Below are positions 32,415 through 42,757 of a stretch of 64,000 nt of DNA, piece after piece. The position numbers and the translations under genes were made by a program. The notes beneath the pieces were generated by a model, which worked only from the letters and a program-made list of their open reading frames with translations, ran no database searches and was not told where the DNA came from. The stretch is from positions 1,454,135-1,518,134 of the forward strand of contig NC_080060.1 in NCBI RefSeq assembly GCF_026212465.1. The letters are read 5' to 3'. Each line of letters begins with the position of its first letter. The stretch's first letter is position 1. This DNA comes from Amaranthus tricolor. Lineage: Eukaryota > Streptophyta > Magnoliopsida > Caryophyllales > Amaranthaceae.

Positions 32415-32426
32415 TGGTATCAGAGC
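32415..32426 (+). other. Primer binding site, tRNA-iMet type
   Basis: TGGTATCAGAGC, the complement of the 3' end of plant initiator methionine tRNA, two bases after the 5' LTR. Confidence 0.9.
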
Positions 32427-32605
32427 GGGAGTTTTATTTAGTGTTATTTATCTGTACTTATAGACTAACGTAGAAAAAAAAAAAAAAAAAATTTACGAGA
32501 GTAAAAGGGGTAGACATTAAGGGGATATGATGTGTTGTGCTTGGTGTCTTTAAGCATGATGTCCTGGATAACTTTGATGTGTGCATGATCGGATTTATGT
32601 GTTTA

Positions 32606-32672
32606 TATCTCGTTTTTTAAAAGGTCATTTTCTCTTTTCGTACGACCCGAGTTATTCCGAGATGTTACAACT
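32606..32672 (+). repeat. Extra copy of the LTR 3' end inside the element
   Basis: 67 bp (TATCTCGTTTTTTAAAAGGT ... GATGTTACAACT) match 32349-32415, the last 64 bp of the 5' LTR plus the next bases, without a visible change. The gag remnant begins right after it. Confidence 0.9.
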
Positions 32673-33036
32673 TAATGACCGCAATGGAAAGGAAAGAATT
32701 TATAACTGTAAGAGATGCCAGAAAAATCATCCAGGGAGAGATTGTCGGGGAGCATTAGTGGACTGTTCATACTGTGGTAAATCGTGTCATAGAATGTATG
32801 AGTGTTATGCTCGATTGGGACAACAAGAACCTCAAGGGGGAATCCCAGAGGTATTCCACAACAACGCTTCGGTAATGGTCGGAGTGGCAATGACACGGGA
32901 AATGGAAATCAAAACGGTGTTTGTTTTGGTAGAAACCCTGGGGGTGTCTCAAACCTTAGGTTTTAAAGAAATCATTTCGGAATTCAGCAACCTCAAGGGA
33001 ATGCTAGGAATGAGAACCTTCCTGGACAAGAGGTAG
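32673..33036 (+). pseudogene. gag C-terminal remnant with zinc knuckle
   Basis: Open frame of about 120 codons, read through from 32581. It has two Cys/His clusters, CKRCQKNHPGRDC and a CCHC knuckle beginning CSYCGKSCH and ending in Cys, which is the nucleic-acid-binding end of a gypsy Gag. The capsid and N-terminal part of Gag, normally about 1 kb, is absent between the PBS and this point, so this is a deletion derivative. Confidence 0.8.
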
Positions 33037-33072
33037 TCAAGAAGGCGCACCCCAGTCTTTCAAAATAATGGC

Positions 33073-33510
33073 AGACTATCAGCAGTTAACGCTAGGGAAG
33101 CAACACAAGTGTCCGATGTGGTCACAGGTACTTTTTGCATCAATTCAAAGTCTGATAAAGTTCTTTTTGATTCTGGTGCATCGTACTCGTTTATTTCTAA
33201 GTCTAGAATTAAAGACTTAGGATTGGAAAATCCCGAGAAAACATCTTTCTCAGTCGCTATTCCTTCCGGAGAGACCTTTCATTGTAGTATATTATTTCGT
33301 GGGGTGTCGGTCAATATAGGAAAGACAAAATCTCGAGTGATTTGTTTCTTTGGAAATGGAAGGTCTAGATGTAATCCTTGGGATGGATTGGTTGGGTAGA
33401 TATAAGGCATTAATATATTGTGAGGGGCAATCTGTAACACTAAGCGGACCCCGAGGAGAGAAAGTTAAATATAGAAAGCTTCCCATGGACCCAAGGTAAA
33501 AATCATATCG
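33073..33510 (+). pseudogene. Retropepsin (protease) region, frameshifted
   Basis: The frame 33109-33399 has the aspartic protease active site LFDSGASYSFIS and continues with FSVAIPSGETF. Near 33,350 the frame slips, after which the second conserved block (VILGMDWLGRY) reads in another frame. It cleaves the Gag-Pol polyprotein in intact elements. Here it is broken. Confidence 0.8.
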
Positions 33511-33513
33511 TCA

Positions 33514-34980
33514 TTGAAGGTCAAGAAGTTAATCAAGCAAGGGCAACCGTGGTTTCTGTGTAGTATAAGTAAGGTGAAGGAGCGGGAGGTGCGACTTGAG
33601 AACATTCCGGTGGTCTGTGATTTTAAGGATGTTTTTTCAGAAGAACTTCCTGGTATGCCGCCAAGAAGGGACGTGGACTTTTCGATTGACTTAATCCCTG
33701 GGACAGGGCCAATTTCAAAAGCTCTTTACCGAATGGCCCAAACGGAGATGGAAGAATTGAAAGTCCAATTGGAGGAGTTGTTGGAGAAGGGTTATATAAG
33801 ACCCAGTGTGTCGCCTAAGGAGCCCCAGTGTTGTTTGTAAGGAAAAAGGACGGAACGATGCGTCTCTGCATTGATTACAGAGAACTTAATAAGGTCACTG
33901 TTAAGAATAAGTACCCATTACCACGGATCGATGATCTTTTTGATCAGTTACAAGGAGCAGGAGCCTTTTCCAAGATTGATCTGCGGTCAGGGTATCATCA
34001 GTTACGTATTAAGGAGGAGGATATTAGTAAATCAGCTTTTAGAACCAGATATGGACACTTCGAATTCACCGTGATGCCTTTTGGGTTGACCAACGCACCG
34101 GCGGCGTTTATGGGATTGATGAATCTAGTTTTCAACGCGTATCTCGATAAATGTGTGGTGGTGTTCATTGATGATATCTTGGTGTATTCTAAGAGCCCAG
34201 AAGAACATCGAGAACATTTAAGGATAGTCTTGCAGATTCTGCGAAAGAATCAGTTGTATGCTAAGTTTTCGAAGTGTGAATTTTGGTTAGAGCAAGTGGC
34301 TTTTCTAGGTCACATTGTTTCTAAGGAAGGAATTTCCGTTGATCCAGCAAAAGTAGCAGCTGTTCGGGACTGGTCTACACCCCGAAATGTTACGGATATT
34401 CGAAGTTTCTTGGGTTTGACAAGGTACTATCGTCATTTTGTGAAGGATTTTTTTTTTCGTGTCGCTCGTCTGCTAACATCCTTGATGAAGAAGGAGAAGA
34501 AGTTTGAATGGACCGAGGAGTGTGAGAAGGCATTTCAGTTGTTGAAGGAGAAATTAACTACAGCTCCAGTGTTGACCTTACCTGATCCATCTTTGGAATA
34601 TTCCGTTTACAGTGATGTTTCCAAACATGGATTAGGTTGTGTTTTAATGCAAGATAGGAAAGTAGTGGCGTATGCTTCGCATCGCATCAGCTGAAGACTC
34701 ATGAGGTGAATTATCTAACACATGACTTGGAATTAGTGGTTGTGGTTTTTGCATTAAAAATCTGACGTTATTATCTCTATGGTGTCAAATGCAAGATCTT
34801 CACGGACCATAAAAGTTTGCAATTTTTGTTCACTCAATCCGAGTTGAATTTGTGCCAACGACGTTGGTTACAACTTATCAGTGATTATGACTTGGAGATT
34901 GCTTATCATGATGGCCGTGCGAATATGGTCGCTGATGCTTTGAGCAGAAAATCGAGGCACTCAGTCTCAGCATTAATAAC
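33514..34980 (+). pseudogene. Reverse transcriptase-RNase H, copy A (broken)
   Basis: Starts with the pol linker (FSEELPGMPPRRDVDF). The frame slips near 33,826 and RT continues as [20 protein letters not shown], with [25 protein letters not shown] and the catalytic FIDDILVYS. The RNase H part (SDVSKHGLG) is hit by a frame change near 34,690 and a TGA at 34763-34765 where copy B has a Trp codon. Copy B shows the undamaged reading at each point except its own RNase H-IN slip. Confidence 0.9.
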
Positions 34981-37751
34981 CTCTGAGGAATTGTGTAAGG
35001 AGTTTGAGAGAATGAGCTTAGAGATAATCCAAGAAGGGGAGTTGAAGCCAAGTTGAGTGCATTGTCCATTCAACTTACATTTTTCGAAGAGATTATGTCT
35101 AAGCAACTAGAAGACCCCAAGTTCATTAAACTTCGGGAGCAGATGAGTGAAGGGAGAGCTGAAGGTTTTACAATTCATGAGGACGATAGTCTTCGTTTTA
35201 AAGGACGGTGGTGTGTACCGGATGGGTGTGACTCTTTGAAGGAAAAATTATTGAACGAAGCCCATTATTCTAGATACTCGGTTCATCCTGGTGGAGATAA
35301 GATGTATCAAGATTTAAAATGCATGTTTTGGTGGTCAGGTATGAAAAAGAATATTGCAGATTTTGTTTCCAAGTGTTTAACGTGTCAAAAGGTTAAGAGT
35401 GAACATCGAAGACCAGCTGGGTTACTGCAACCTCTAGAAGTCCCGGTATGGAAGTGGGATGACATATCTATGGATTTCGTGTTAGGTTTGCCACGAAATA
35501 AGGCTGGTAATGATACTCTTTGGGTTATTGTGGATAGGCTTACTAAGTCGGCAAGGTTTATTCCAATGAATTGTAAGTGGGATATGGAACAACTTGCTTG
35601 TGCTTATATTAAGTACGTGATTCGCTATCATGGAATACCTCGTACTATTGTCTCCGATCGTGATACTCGATACTTGTCACATTTTTGGAAATCATTACAG
35701 CAGGCTTTGGGAACCACTCTTATTCAGAGTACGTCCTTCCACCCAATGACCGATGGTCAGACGGAACGCGTCAATCAAATACTGGAGGACATGTTGAGAG
35801 CGATAGCCATGGAATGGCAAGGTTCATGGGATGAACATTTGGATCTGGTAGAGTTGCAAGGGGCAGGAGTCTTTTCCAAGATTGATCTGCGGTCCGGATA
35901 TCATCAGTTACGTATCAAGGAGGAGGATATTAGTAAATCAGCTTTTAGAACCAGATACGGACACTTCGAATTTACCGTGATGCCTTTTGGGTTGACCAAC
36001 GCACCTGCAACATTTATGGGGTTGATGAATCGGGTTTTTAACGCGTACCTCGATAAGTGTGTGGTGGTGTTCATTGATGATATTTTGGTATATTCCAAGA
36101 GCCAAGAAGAACATCAAGAGCATTTAAGGATAGTTTTGCAGATTCTACGAGAGAATCAGTTGTATGCTAAGTTTTCGAAGTGTGAATTTTGGTTAGAGCA
36201 AGTGGCTTTTCTGGGTCACATTGTTTCTAAGGAAGGAATTTCCGTTGATCCAACAAAAGTAGCAGCTGTTCGAGATTGGTCTACACCTCGGAATGTTACA
36301 GATATCCGGAGTTTCTTGGGATTAGCAGGATACTATCGTCGTTTTGTGAAGGACTTTTCTCGCATCGCTCGTCCACTGACAGCCTTGATGAAGAAGGAAA
36401 AGAAGTTCGAATGGACTGAGGAGTGTGAGAAGGCATTTCAGTTATTGAAGGAGAAGTTAACTACCGCCCCTGTGTTGACCTTACCTGATCCATCCTTGGA
36501 ATACTCTGTCTACAGTGACGCTTCCAAACATGGATTAGGTTGTGTTTTAATGCAAGATAGAAAGGTGGTGGCGTATGCTTCACGTCAACTAAGGACTCAA
36601 GAGGTGAATTATCCAACACATGACTTGGAGTTAGCTGCTGTGGTTTTCGCATTGAAAATCTGGCGACATTACCTTTATGGTGTCAAATGCAAGGTCTTTA
36701 CGGATCATAAAAGTTTGCAATTTTTGTTCACTCAATCCGAGTTGAATTTGCGCCAACGACGTTGGTTAGAACTTATCAGTGATTATGATTTAGAGATTTC
36801 ATATCACGAAGGCCGTGCGAATGTAGTCGCTGATGCTTTGAGTAGGAAATCGAGGCATTCGTCTCAGCGTTAATAACCTCTGAGGAGTTGTGTAAGGAGT
36901 TTGGGAGAATGAACTTGGAGATAATCCAAGAAGGGGAATTGGAAGCCAGGTTGAGTGCCTTGTCTATTCAACCTACCTTTTTCGAAGAAATTATGGCTAA
37001 GCAACTGGAAGACCCAAAGTTCATAAAACTTCGGGAGCAGATCAGTGAAGGGAAAGCTGAAGGTTTTACAATTCATGAGGACGGTAGGCTTCGTTTTAAA
37101 GGACGGTGGTGTGTGCCGGATGGGTGTGACTCCTTGAAGGAAAAATTATTGAACGAAGCTCATTATTCTAGATACTCGGTTCATCCTGGTGGGGATAAGA
37201 TGTATCAAGATTTAAAATGCATGTTTTGGTGGTCTGGTATGAAAAAGAATATTGCTGATTTTGTTTCCAAGTGTTTAACGTGTCAAAAGGTTAAGAGTGA
37301 ACATCGAAGACCAGCTGGGTTACTACAACCTCTGGAAGTCCCGGTCTGGAAGTGGGATGACATATCTATGGATTTCGTGTTAGGGTTGCCACGAACTAAG
37401 GCTGGTAATGATACTCTTTGGGTGATTGTGGATAGGCTTACTAAGTCTGCAAGGTTTATTCCGATGAACTGTAAGTGGGATATGGAACAACTTGCTCGTG
37501 CCTATATTAGATACGTTGTTCGATATCACGGAATACCTCGTACTATTGTCTCCGATCGTGATACTCGATACTTGTCACATTTTTGGAAGTCATTACAACA
37601 GGCTTTGGGAACCACTCTTCTTCATAGTATGTCTTTTCATCCTATGACGGATGGTCAGACTGAACGTGTCAATCAGATACTAGAAGACATGTTGAGAGCA
37701 ATAGCCATGGAATGGCAAGGTTCATGGGATGAACATTTGGATTTAGTGGAA
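33948..37751 (+). repeat. Tandem duplication of ~1.9 kb within pol
   Basis: Copy A 33948-35853 (1906 bp) and copy B 35854-37751 (1898 bp) both run from the RT palm ([12 protein letters not shown]) through RNase H to the integrase core (WDEHLDLVE). At the junction, integrase ...HLDLVEL passes straight into [11 protein letters not shown]. Copies differ by several percent, locally near 10 percent by eye around 34,140-34,250 versus 36,045-36,155, and by small indels. Confidence 0.95.
35053..36873 (+). CDS. Chimeric ORF: partial integrase fused to RT-RNase H
   Basis: 606 open codons (first ATG at 35095). The N-terminal ~265 residues are integrase: the HHCC zinc-binding region ([19 protein letters not shown]), core Asp in SMDFVLGLP, second Asp in VSDRDTRY and the Glu region in DGQTERVNQ. 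The frame then enters a second RT in frame: [39 protein letters not shown]. RNase H follows ([24 protein letters not shown]) up to [15 protein letters not shown]. The order IN-RT-RH is not that of any gypsy pol and arises from the tandem duplication. The RT palm start (fingers) is missing, so a working product is unlikely. A one-base loss near 36,862 ends the frame. Confidence 0.85.
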   Translation: MSALSIQLTFFEEIMSKQLEDPKFIKLREQMSEGRAEGFTIHEDDSLRFKGRWCVPDGCDSLKEKLLNEAHYSRYSVHPGGDKMYQDLKCMFWWSGMKKNIADFVSKCLTCQKVKSEHRRPAGLLQPLEVPVWKWDDISMDFVLGLPRNKAGNDTLWVIVDRLTKSARFIPMNCKWDMEQLACAYIKYVIRYHGIPRTIVSDRDTRYLSHFWKSLQQALGTTLIQSTSFHPMTDGQTERVNQILEDMLRAIAMEWQGSWDEHLDLVELQGAGVFSKIDLRSGYHQLRIKEEDISKSAFRTRYGHFEFTVMPFGLTNAPATFMGLMNRVFNAYLDKCVVVFIDDILVYSKSQEEHQEHLRIVLQILRENQLYAKFSKCEFWLEQVAFLGHIVSKEGISVDPTKVAAVRDWSTPRNVTDIRSFLGLAGYYRRFVKDFSRIARPLTALMKKEKKFEWTEECEKAFQLLKEKLTTAPVLTLPDPSLEYSVYSDASKHGLGCVLMQDRKVVAYASRQLRTQEVNYPTHDLELAAVVFALKIWRHYLYGVKCKVFTDHKSLQFLFTQSELNLRQRRWLELISDYDLEISYHEGRANVVADALSRKSRHSSQR

Positions 37752-38447
37752 TTCTCTTATAATAACAGTTATCAGGCAACAATTCAAATGGCTCCGTTTG
37801 AAGCACTTTATGGTCGTAAGTGCCGTAGTCCTGTATGTTGGGATGATTTTACTGAATCTGTCACCTTAGGACCTGATATGCTTGTGCAAATGACTGAGAA
37901 AGTAAAGTTAATTCGCGATAAAATGAAGGCAGCCCAGGATAGACAAAAATCGTACGCCGATCTCCGACGTCGGCCTGATGAGTACGAAGTGGGCGACAAA
38001 GTCCTACTCCGTGTGTCTCCGATGAGAGGTGTGGTTCGTTTTGGTGCTCGTGGGAAGTTAAGCCCGCGTTTCATTGGCCCCTATGATATTGTGGAGCGGA
38101 TTGGGAAGTTAGCTTACCGGTTAGCGTTACCTAATGCGCTGGGTAAAGTTCATGACGTTTTTCATATCTCCCAGGTAAAACGTTATGTTGCGGCTTCTTC
38201 GCATGTCTTAGACCCGGAACCGTTAGAACTTGATGAAAGCCTCACCTATGAAGAGCAACCTGTTCAGATTTTAGATAGAAAGGTTCGCAGTACTCGGCGA
38301 AAAGATGTTGCAATGGTTAAGGTTCTATGGTCAAATCATCGGTCACAAGAGGCAACTTGGGAAACAGAAGCTTCGATGCGAGAGAAGTATCCGCATCTTT
38401 TTCCTCAGGTTAGTAAGTTACGGGGACGTAACTTTTTAAGGGGGTAG
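36888..38447 (+). CDS. Integrase with GPY/F module and chromodomain
   Basis: 519 open codons, first ATG at 36909. Order: linker ([13 protein letters not shown]), HHCC domain ([11 protein letters not shown] to CLTCQKVK), DDE core ([31 protein letters not shown], then NNSYQATIQMAPFEALYGR), GPY/F module (LSPRFIGPYDIVERIG), HDVFHISQVKRYV and a chromodomain with VQILDRKVRS, VKVLWSNH and EATWE. Chromodomain integrases of this clade direct insertion to marked chromatin. This is the only complete domain set in the element and is out of frame with the RNase H before it, so it would not be made as part of a normal polyprotein. Confidence 0.92.
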   Translation: MCKEFGRMNLEIIQEGELEARLSALSIQPTFFEEIMAKQLEDPKFIKLREQISEGKAEGFTIHEDGRLRFKGRWCVPDGCDSLKEKLLNEAHYSRYSVHPGGDKMYQDLKCMFWWSGMKKNIADFVSKCLTCQKVKSEHRRPAGLLQPLEVPVWKWDDISMDFVLGLPRTKAGNDTLWVIVDRLTKSARFIPMNCKWDMEQLARAYIRYVVRYHGIPRTIVSDRDTRYLSHFWKSLQQALGTTLLHSMSFHPMTDGQTERVNQILEDMLRAIAMEWQGSWDEHLDLVEFSYNNSYQATIQMAPFEALYGRKCRSPVCWDDFTESVTLGPDMLVQMTEKVKLIRDKMKAAQDRQKSYADLRRRPDEYEVGDKVLLRVSPMRGVVRFGARGKLSPRFIGPYDIVERIGKLAYRLALPNALGKVHDVFHISQVKRYVAASSHVLDPEPLELDESLTYEEQPVQILDRKVRSTRRKDVAMVKVLWSNHRSQEATWETEASMREKYPHLFPQVSKLRGRNFLRG

Positions 38448-38606
38448 GAAGCGGTAGAATTTTGCGCGCTTTGAGGTTTATTTTGATCTATTTCTTTTGT
38501 TGTGTGCTTGTTTTGTCGTTTTTATGTGTGTGATTGTTGTGTGTTTTGTGTTTGATTGTTGTGTGTTTGTGTTTGTACGTTGAGGTTTTGGGGTCAAAAC
38601 CTTTTT

Positions 38607-38614
38607 AAGGGGGG
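38607..38614 (+). other. Polypurine tract
   Basis: AAGGGGGG, five bases before the 3' LTR, the plus-strand primer site. Confidence 0.8.
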
Positions 38615-38619
38615 TAGTC

Positions 38620-39294
38620 TGTAACACCCCGATATTTTCCCAATATATTAAATGATTTGCTAGTAATATTATTATTTTTATTATTATTATTCTTTTTAGA
38701 AAAATATATTTCTTTTTATTATTTATTTTGTTAGTAGATTAAATCATGAGACTTCAACTTTTAAGGCAATTAAAACCATTTTAAGTCCAAACCTTTTTCC
38801 TAATCTATCTTTAATTTCAAAAAAATAAAAAATAAAAGTGGGAATGTGTATGGGTTTGGCCGCCCACATGAAGGATTTGGGGAAGATTGTAACTTCCATT
38901 TTGGCAATTGAATGGTTAAGGAAATTATCACAATTAAATCCCATAATTCCTTAATTAATTCCTTACCTTACATCCTTTCATTTCAAAATCATTTGCAAGT
39001 AAAGAAAACACTCCCAAATGCTCTAATCCTCACGCCTAATCACCCCTTTGGTTCATCAATTTTGTTGTTTTGTCCTTGTGCAATTGTGAGTAATTCTTAA
39101 CCTAGTTTTATTTTTAAGTTTTAATTTAAATTTCTATGATTTTTATGTGTGTTATTTTATAGTTTATGATTTGTTCATGATTTAAAATTCATGTGTGGAA
39201 GTATGATGTTTTTCTATCTAAATTAATGTATGGTTTTTAGGGTTTTAGATATGTTTACATGTGTGTGAAGAATTGTTTGATGAATGATTGAAAA

Positions 39295-39389
<95 letters not shown>

Positions 39390-41030
39390 AAAAATGGATA
39401 CTCATATAAAAAAATGTATGTGGTGATGGAAATTTATTTTTATTTTTTATTGATTAAAAGAAGAAATTTATAATGTTGGTAGAGAAATATACATGTATAT
39501 ATGTGATGTGTTTGTGTGTGTACATTTGTGTAAAAAGAATTATTTTTGAGAAAAAAATATATAATTAATTAAAATTTATTTTGTATGTGATCATGAAAAT
39601 TATGTAAATTTTATTGTTTAGATTTAATAGGAAATAAAGCATTGAAATTTATATTTTTGTGATAAAAAAAATGAAATCCCGTAGGTTTTGAAAATGGTGA
39701 AAAAAATGTGTTTTTGGAGCATTTTTGGCTTTGAAATTAAGTTAAAAATACTTATACTATGTTATAAATTATGAAAATTGGTACCCGGGGGTTTTGACGC
39801 CTTCCGGACGCAACGGTGAAGTCGGATTTTTAATTTGACAGTTTTAAGTTGAGTTTCTGGACAGATTGTATAGGCTGCCCTGTTTTGTGTATTTACCATG
39901 TTATAGTATGTGATGGATGTTCATGTTGTGTGTAGTATTCTAGGTATGGATGTGATTGTATATGTGTGTTATAGATGATTTCAGGAAAATGTGTATGTGT
40001 GCTTATTTCCCGAATACGATTGAACCTTGTAGGAAGTCGATTCGTGACCGGGAATTGATTAAGACGCTTGTGAGTTGGTTATCTTGCTTAAGGTATGTAC
40101 ACGCAGCGAAGTTCGCATTTAGACCGATGTATCATATAATAATGATATACAAAAGTAAAGCAGGGATATATAGTACGAATAATGTTATCTTTCAAATCAG
40201 TAATTTTATACATTGTTTTGATAAGCAGATGTAGTATGACCTCACTAACCTTAAAGTGGACGTAGTATGACGTCAATTGGTGGAAAAGAATTACTCGCGG
40301 TTTATGAGGGCATTATGAGCCACCGCGGGGGTATGCATACTTGACCATAGACACCGAAGTAAGGCGAGTGTCTATGGTAGAGACTTGCTTAGGGGTTAGC
40401 TCCCCCTAATGTATTGTCTGACTTATGGAGTTTGAAGTGTACCGGCAGTATGGCTGGATAGTACAGCAGTATGGCTGACTAACTTTTACATGAAAATAAA
40501 TATTCTTAGTAAGCATGTTCGAAGCGTACGGTTCTGTGAATTGTCAACTAATAAATTAAAACTTTCTCTTGTGTTATTATTTATTTGGTATGCGACGTTT
40601 GCTGACGTGTACTTTTGGTCTTAACGACCCTGCGATGATGTTGTTTCCTATTTGGGCAATGACTAGCAGTAAGTTAAGTTGCAGGTCTGGGGAGTGAGGA
40701 TTGACTCTTGAAGAAATAAACTGTTAGGATATAGAAGTCTTGATAAGAACTTCTAAATTAAGTTTAAAGAACATTTGGTTTTATGAGGCGATTTTCGTTC
40801 TCAAGTTGTAATAAGTTGATTTAACTTTCGTTCTTATCCGCTGCTAAGAATTTCTTATATCTAGTAGTTTATAATAACACTAATAGAACTCGGTCCGCAA
40901 GCTTTCCTTAACTTCAAAACCGTTTTAAACTGCCTTCTAACATCCCGATTTGACTCGGATAATACTTATCTCGTTTTTTAAAAGGTCATTTTCTCTTTTC
41001 GTACGACCCGAGTTATTCCGAGATGTTACA
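38620..41030 (+). repeat. 3' LTR
   Basis: 2411 bp, TG...CA, nearly identical to the 5' LTR. The TA tract is shorter (39304-39385) and preceded by a run of A. The right TSD CATAA follows at 41031-41035. Confidence 0.95.
39304..39385. repeat. (TA)n microsatellite in the 3' LTR
   Basis: About 41 TA units after a run of A that is absent from the 5' LTR. Confidence 0.95.
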
Positions 41031-41035
41031 CATAA

Positions 41036-42757
41036 GCAGTCTTACATGCACTTATTAAGTTCAAGCAAGCTCATTCATTGCTCAAAACAGCTCTCAACGA
41101 CTTTCCACATCGAAACTCTTTTTCAAATCAAAAAAATCATTGGACTTGAACATCGATAGACTTTTTCATGAAAACCTTCTACCACTTAATTTTTATCTAT
41201 CATTTTAAATACTGAGACTTAAAAATACTCATGAACATTCAATTCAGCTTCAAAGACATTTAATTTACACTTTAAACTAACATCCTAAACGAGTGTAATA
41301 AACTAACATTCTGTAATCAATAACATGTTATATACTTTAGCACGATCCTTTACACGAGAGCCCTTTGACTAGAAGTGTGGATGCAACATATATCCTTCTC
41401 ATAATCGGTGCCGAATATCCACTTTAAAGGAGGGGTAGTTGAGATTCAAAACTCTTATCCTTTATCACGTTGACTTCTAATATCATATTAAATTATCAAG
41501 TCAAACAAAAACTTAAACTGATTGTTGAGGCCTAGAATATGTTATGCATCGTAGAAATATGGTTATGATGAAGATTAAGAATGAAAGCACAAATGTCCAT
41601 CATAATTGTAGGATATAGTCTGGCCTAAACAGATAGGCAAAGAAATATATAAATGCCAACCTTCCCCATCAACATCCACATGATCTTGCTCCCTTACTCA
41701 CCCAATTCAAGGAACATACACATCATTTCAGTCCCTTCAGGCTACATTTATTTATTGAATCAGACAACTAATTTATTAAACACCTTATAATAAGGGATTG
41801 TTTGGTTCACAGAATCCAATGAAAGGCCAATATTTTACAAAATTAAATAATCATACATAAATAAAATATTACTCCTTATTCTATTTATTTGTAAATTTTC
41901 CTATTAAAAAAATTTCATTTCAGAAAGACAGAATTTTAAATATGATATATTTCATAGATATATCAACTAAAATATATTCATATGAGATATTTTTAAATTC
42001 ATCTTGAGATATAGAATTTAAATATATATTTTTAGATTTTCAAGAATTGTTGTTGAGGTTTGTACATGCTCTTTGAACATAATTGAGTTAGTCCAGTAGT
42101 TAAAGATTTTCTTTTATCCTTGTGATTAGGGTTTAATTCTCACCACTGATAGAAATCATATATATTCCATTCTACCTCTAGAAATTTTATTGTCAGAGTA
42201 TATAGCATATCCTGAAGTCTTAACTATCAGCTTAAGTTGATGATTGATACTCCAAGATATGTGATATATACTCTAACACGCCCCCTCATACGAGAAAAAT
42301 ATAGATGTATTACATGTCTTCCTCGTATCCGACGTTGAATATTTTACTTTTAAATATAGAGTGGTTGAAAAGCAGCATGAATTAAACTATATTATTAAGT
42401 TTCTCTAAAAGGCAAACCATTATCAATTAATACACAAGGCAAACATAACATAAACATAGTGGGGCCAGCCAAACATAGTCTTAACTTAGTTACTGTTTCT
42501 CTATGTCTAATTATAAATTTCAGAACCATACAACTCACAGACTTTAATAGTAATAACATGATAAATCTATATCAAATCATAGTACAAGAAATGCAAAAAG
42601 ATTAAAAAGGAAGAGATAATTAAACACAGGGAAATTACAAATTCACCCTGCTCAATTCATCTGTTAGGCACTCTCTTTTTTTGGGTCTTTGAACTTGTTT
42701 TAATTTTGATGGTGTCCTTAAGATCAAAGGAGCAGGCTGCTGTACCATTTTTCTAGC
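41036..42757. other. Region between the retrotransposon and the Aux/IAA gene
   Basis: No gene supported. The 3' part contains the downstream region of the Aux/IAA gene and dispersed repeat sequence near 41,340-41,540 and 42,225-42,360. Confidence 0.5.
42225..42360. repeat. Dispersed repeat with TCTAACACGCCCCCTCA core
   Basis: CAAGATATGTGATATATACTC followed by TAACACGCCCCCTCATACGAG. The same core occurs at about 57,180-57,215, and a more diverged copy with GATGCAACATATATCCTTCT lies at 41,340-41,540. Class unknown. Confidence 0.5.

Noticed and set aside
42083..42150. Possible SINE with pol III A and B boxes (GTCCAGTAGTTAAAG ... GGTTTAATTCTC); similar stretches near 16,000 and 21,995
   Set aside because: Boxes are weak, no poly(A)/poly(T) tail or TSD could be shown, and the three stretches do not align well outside the boxes.
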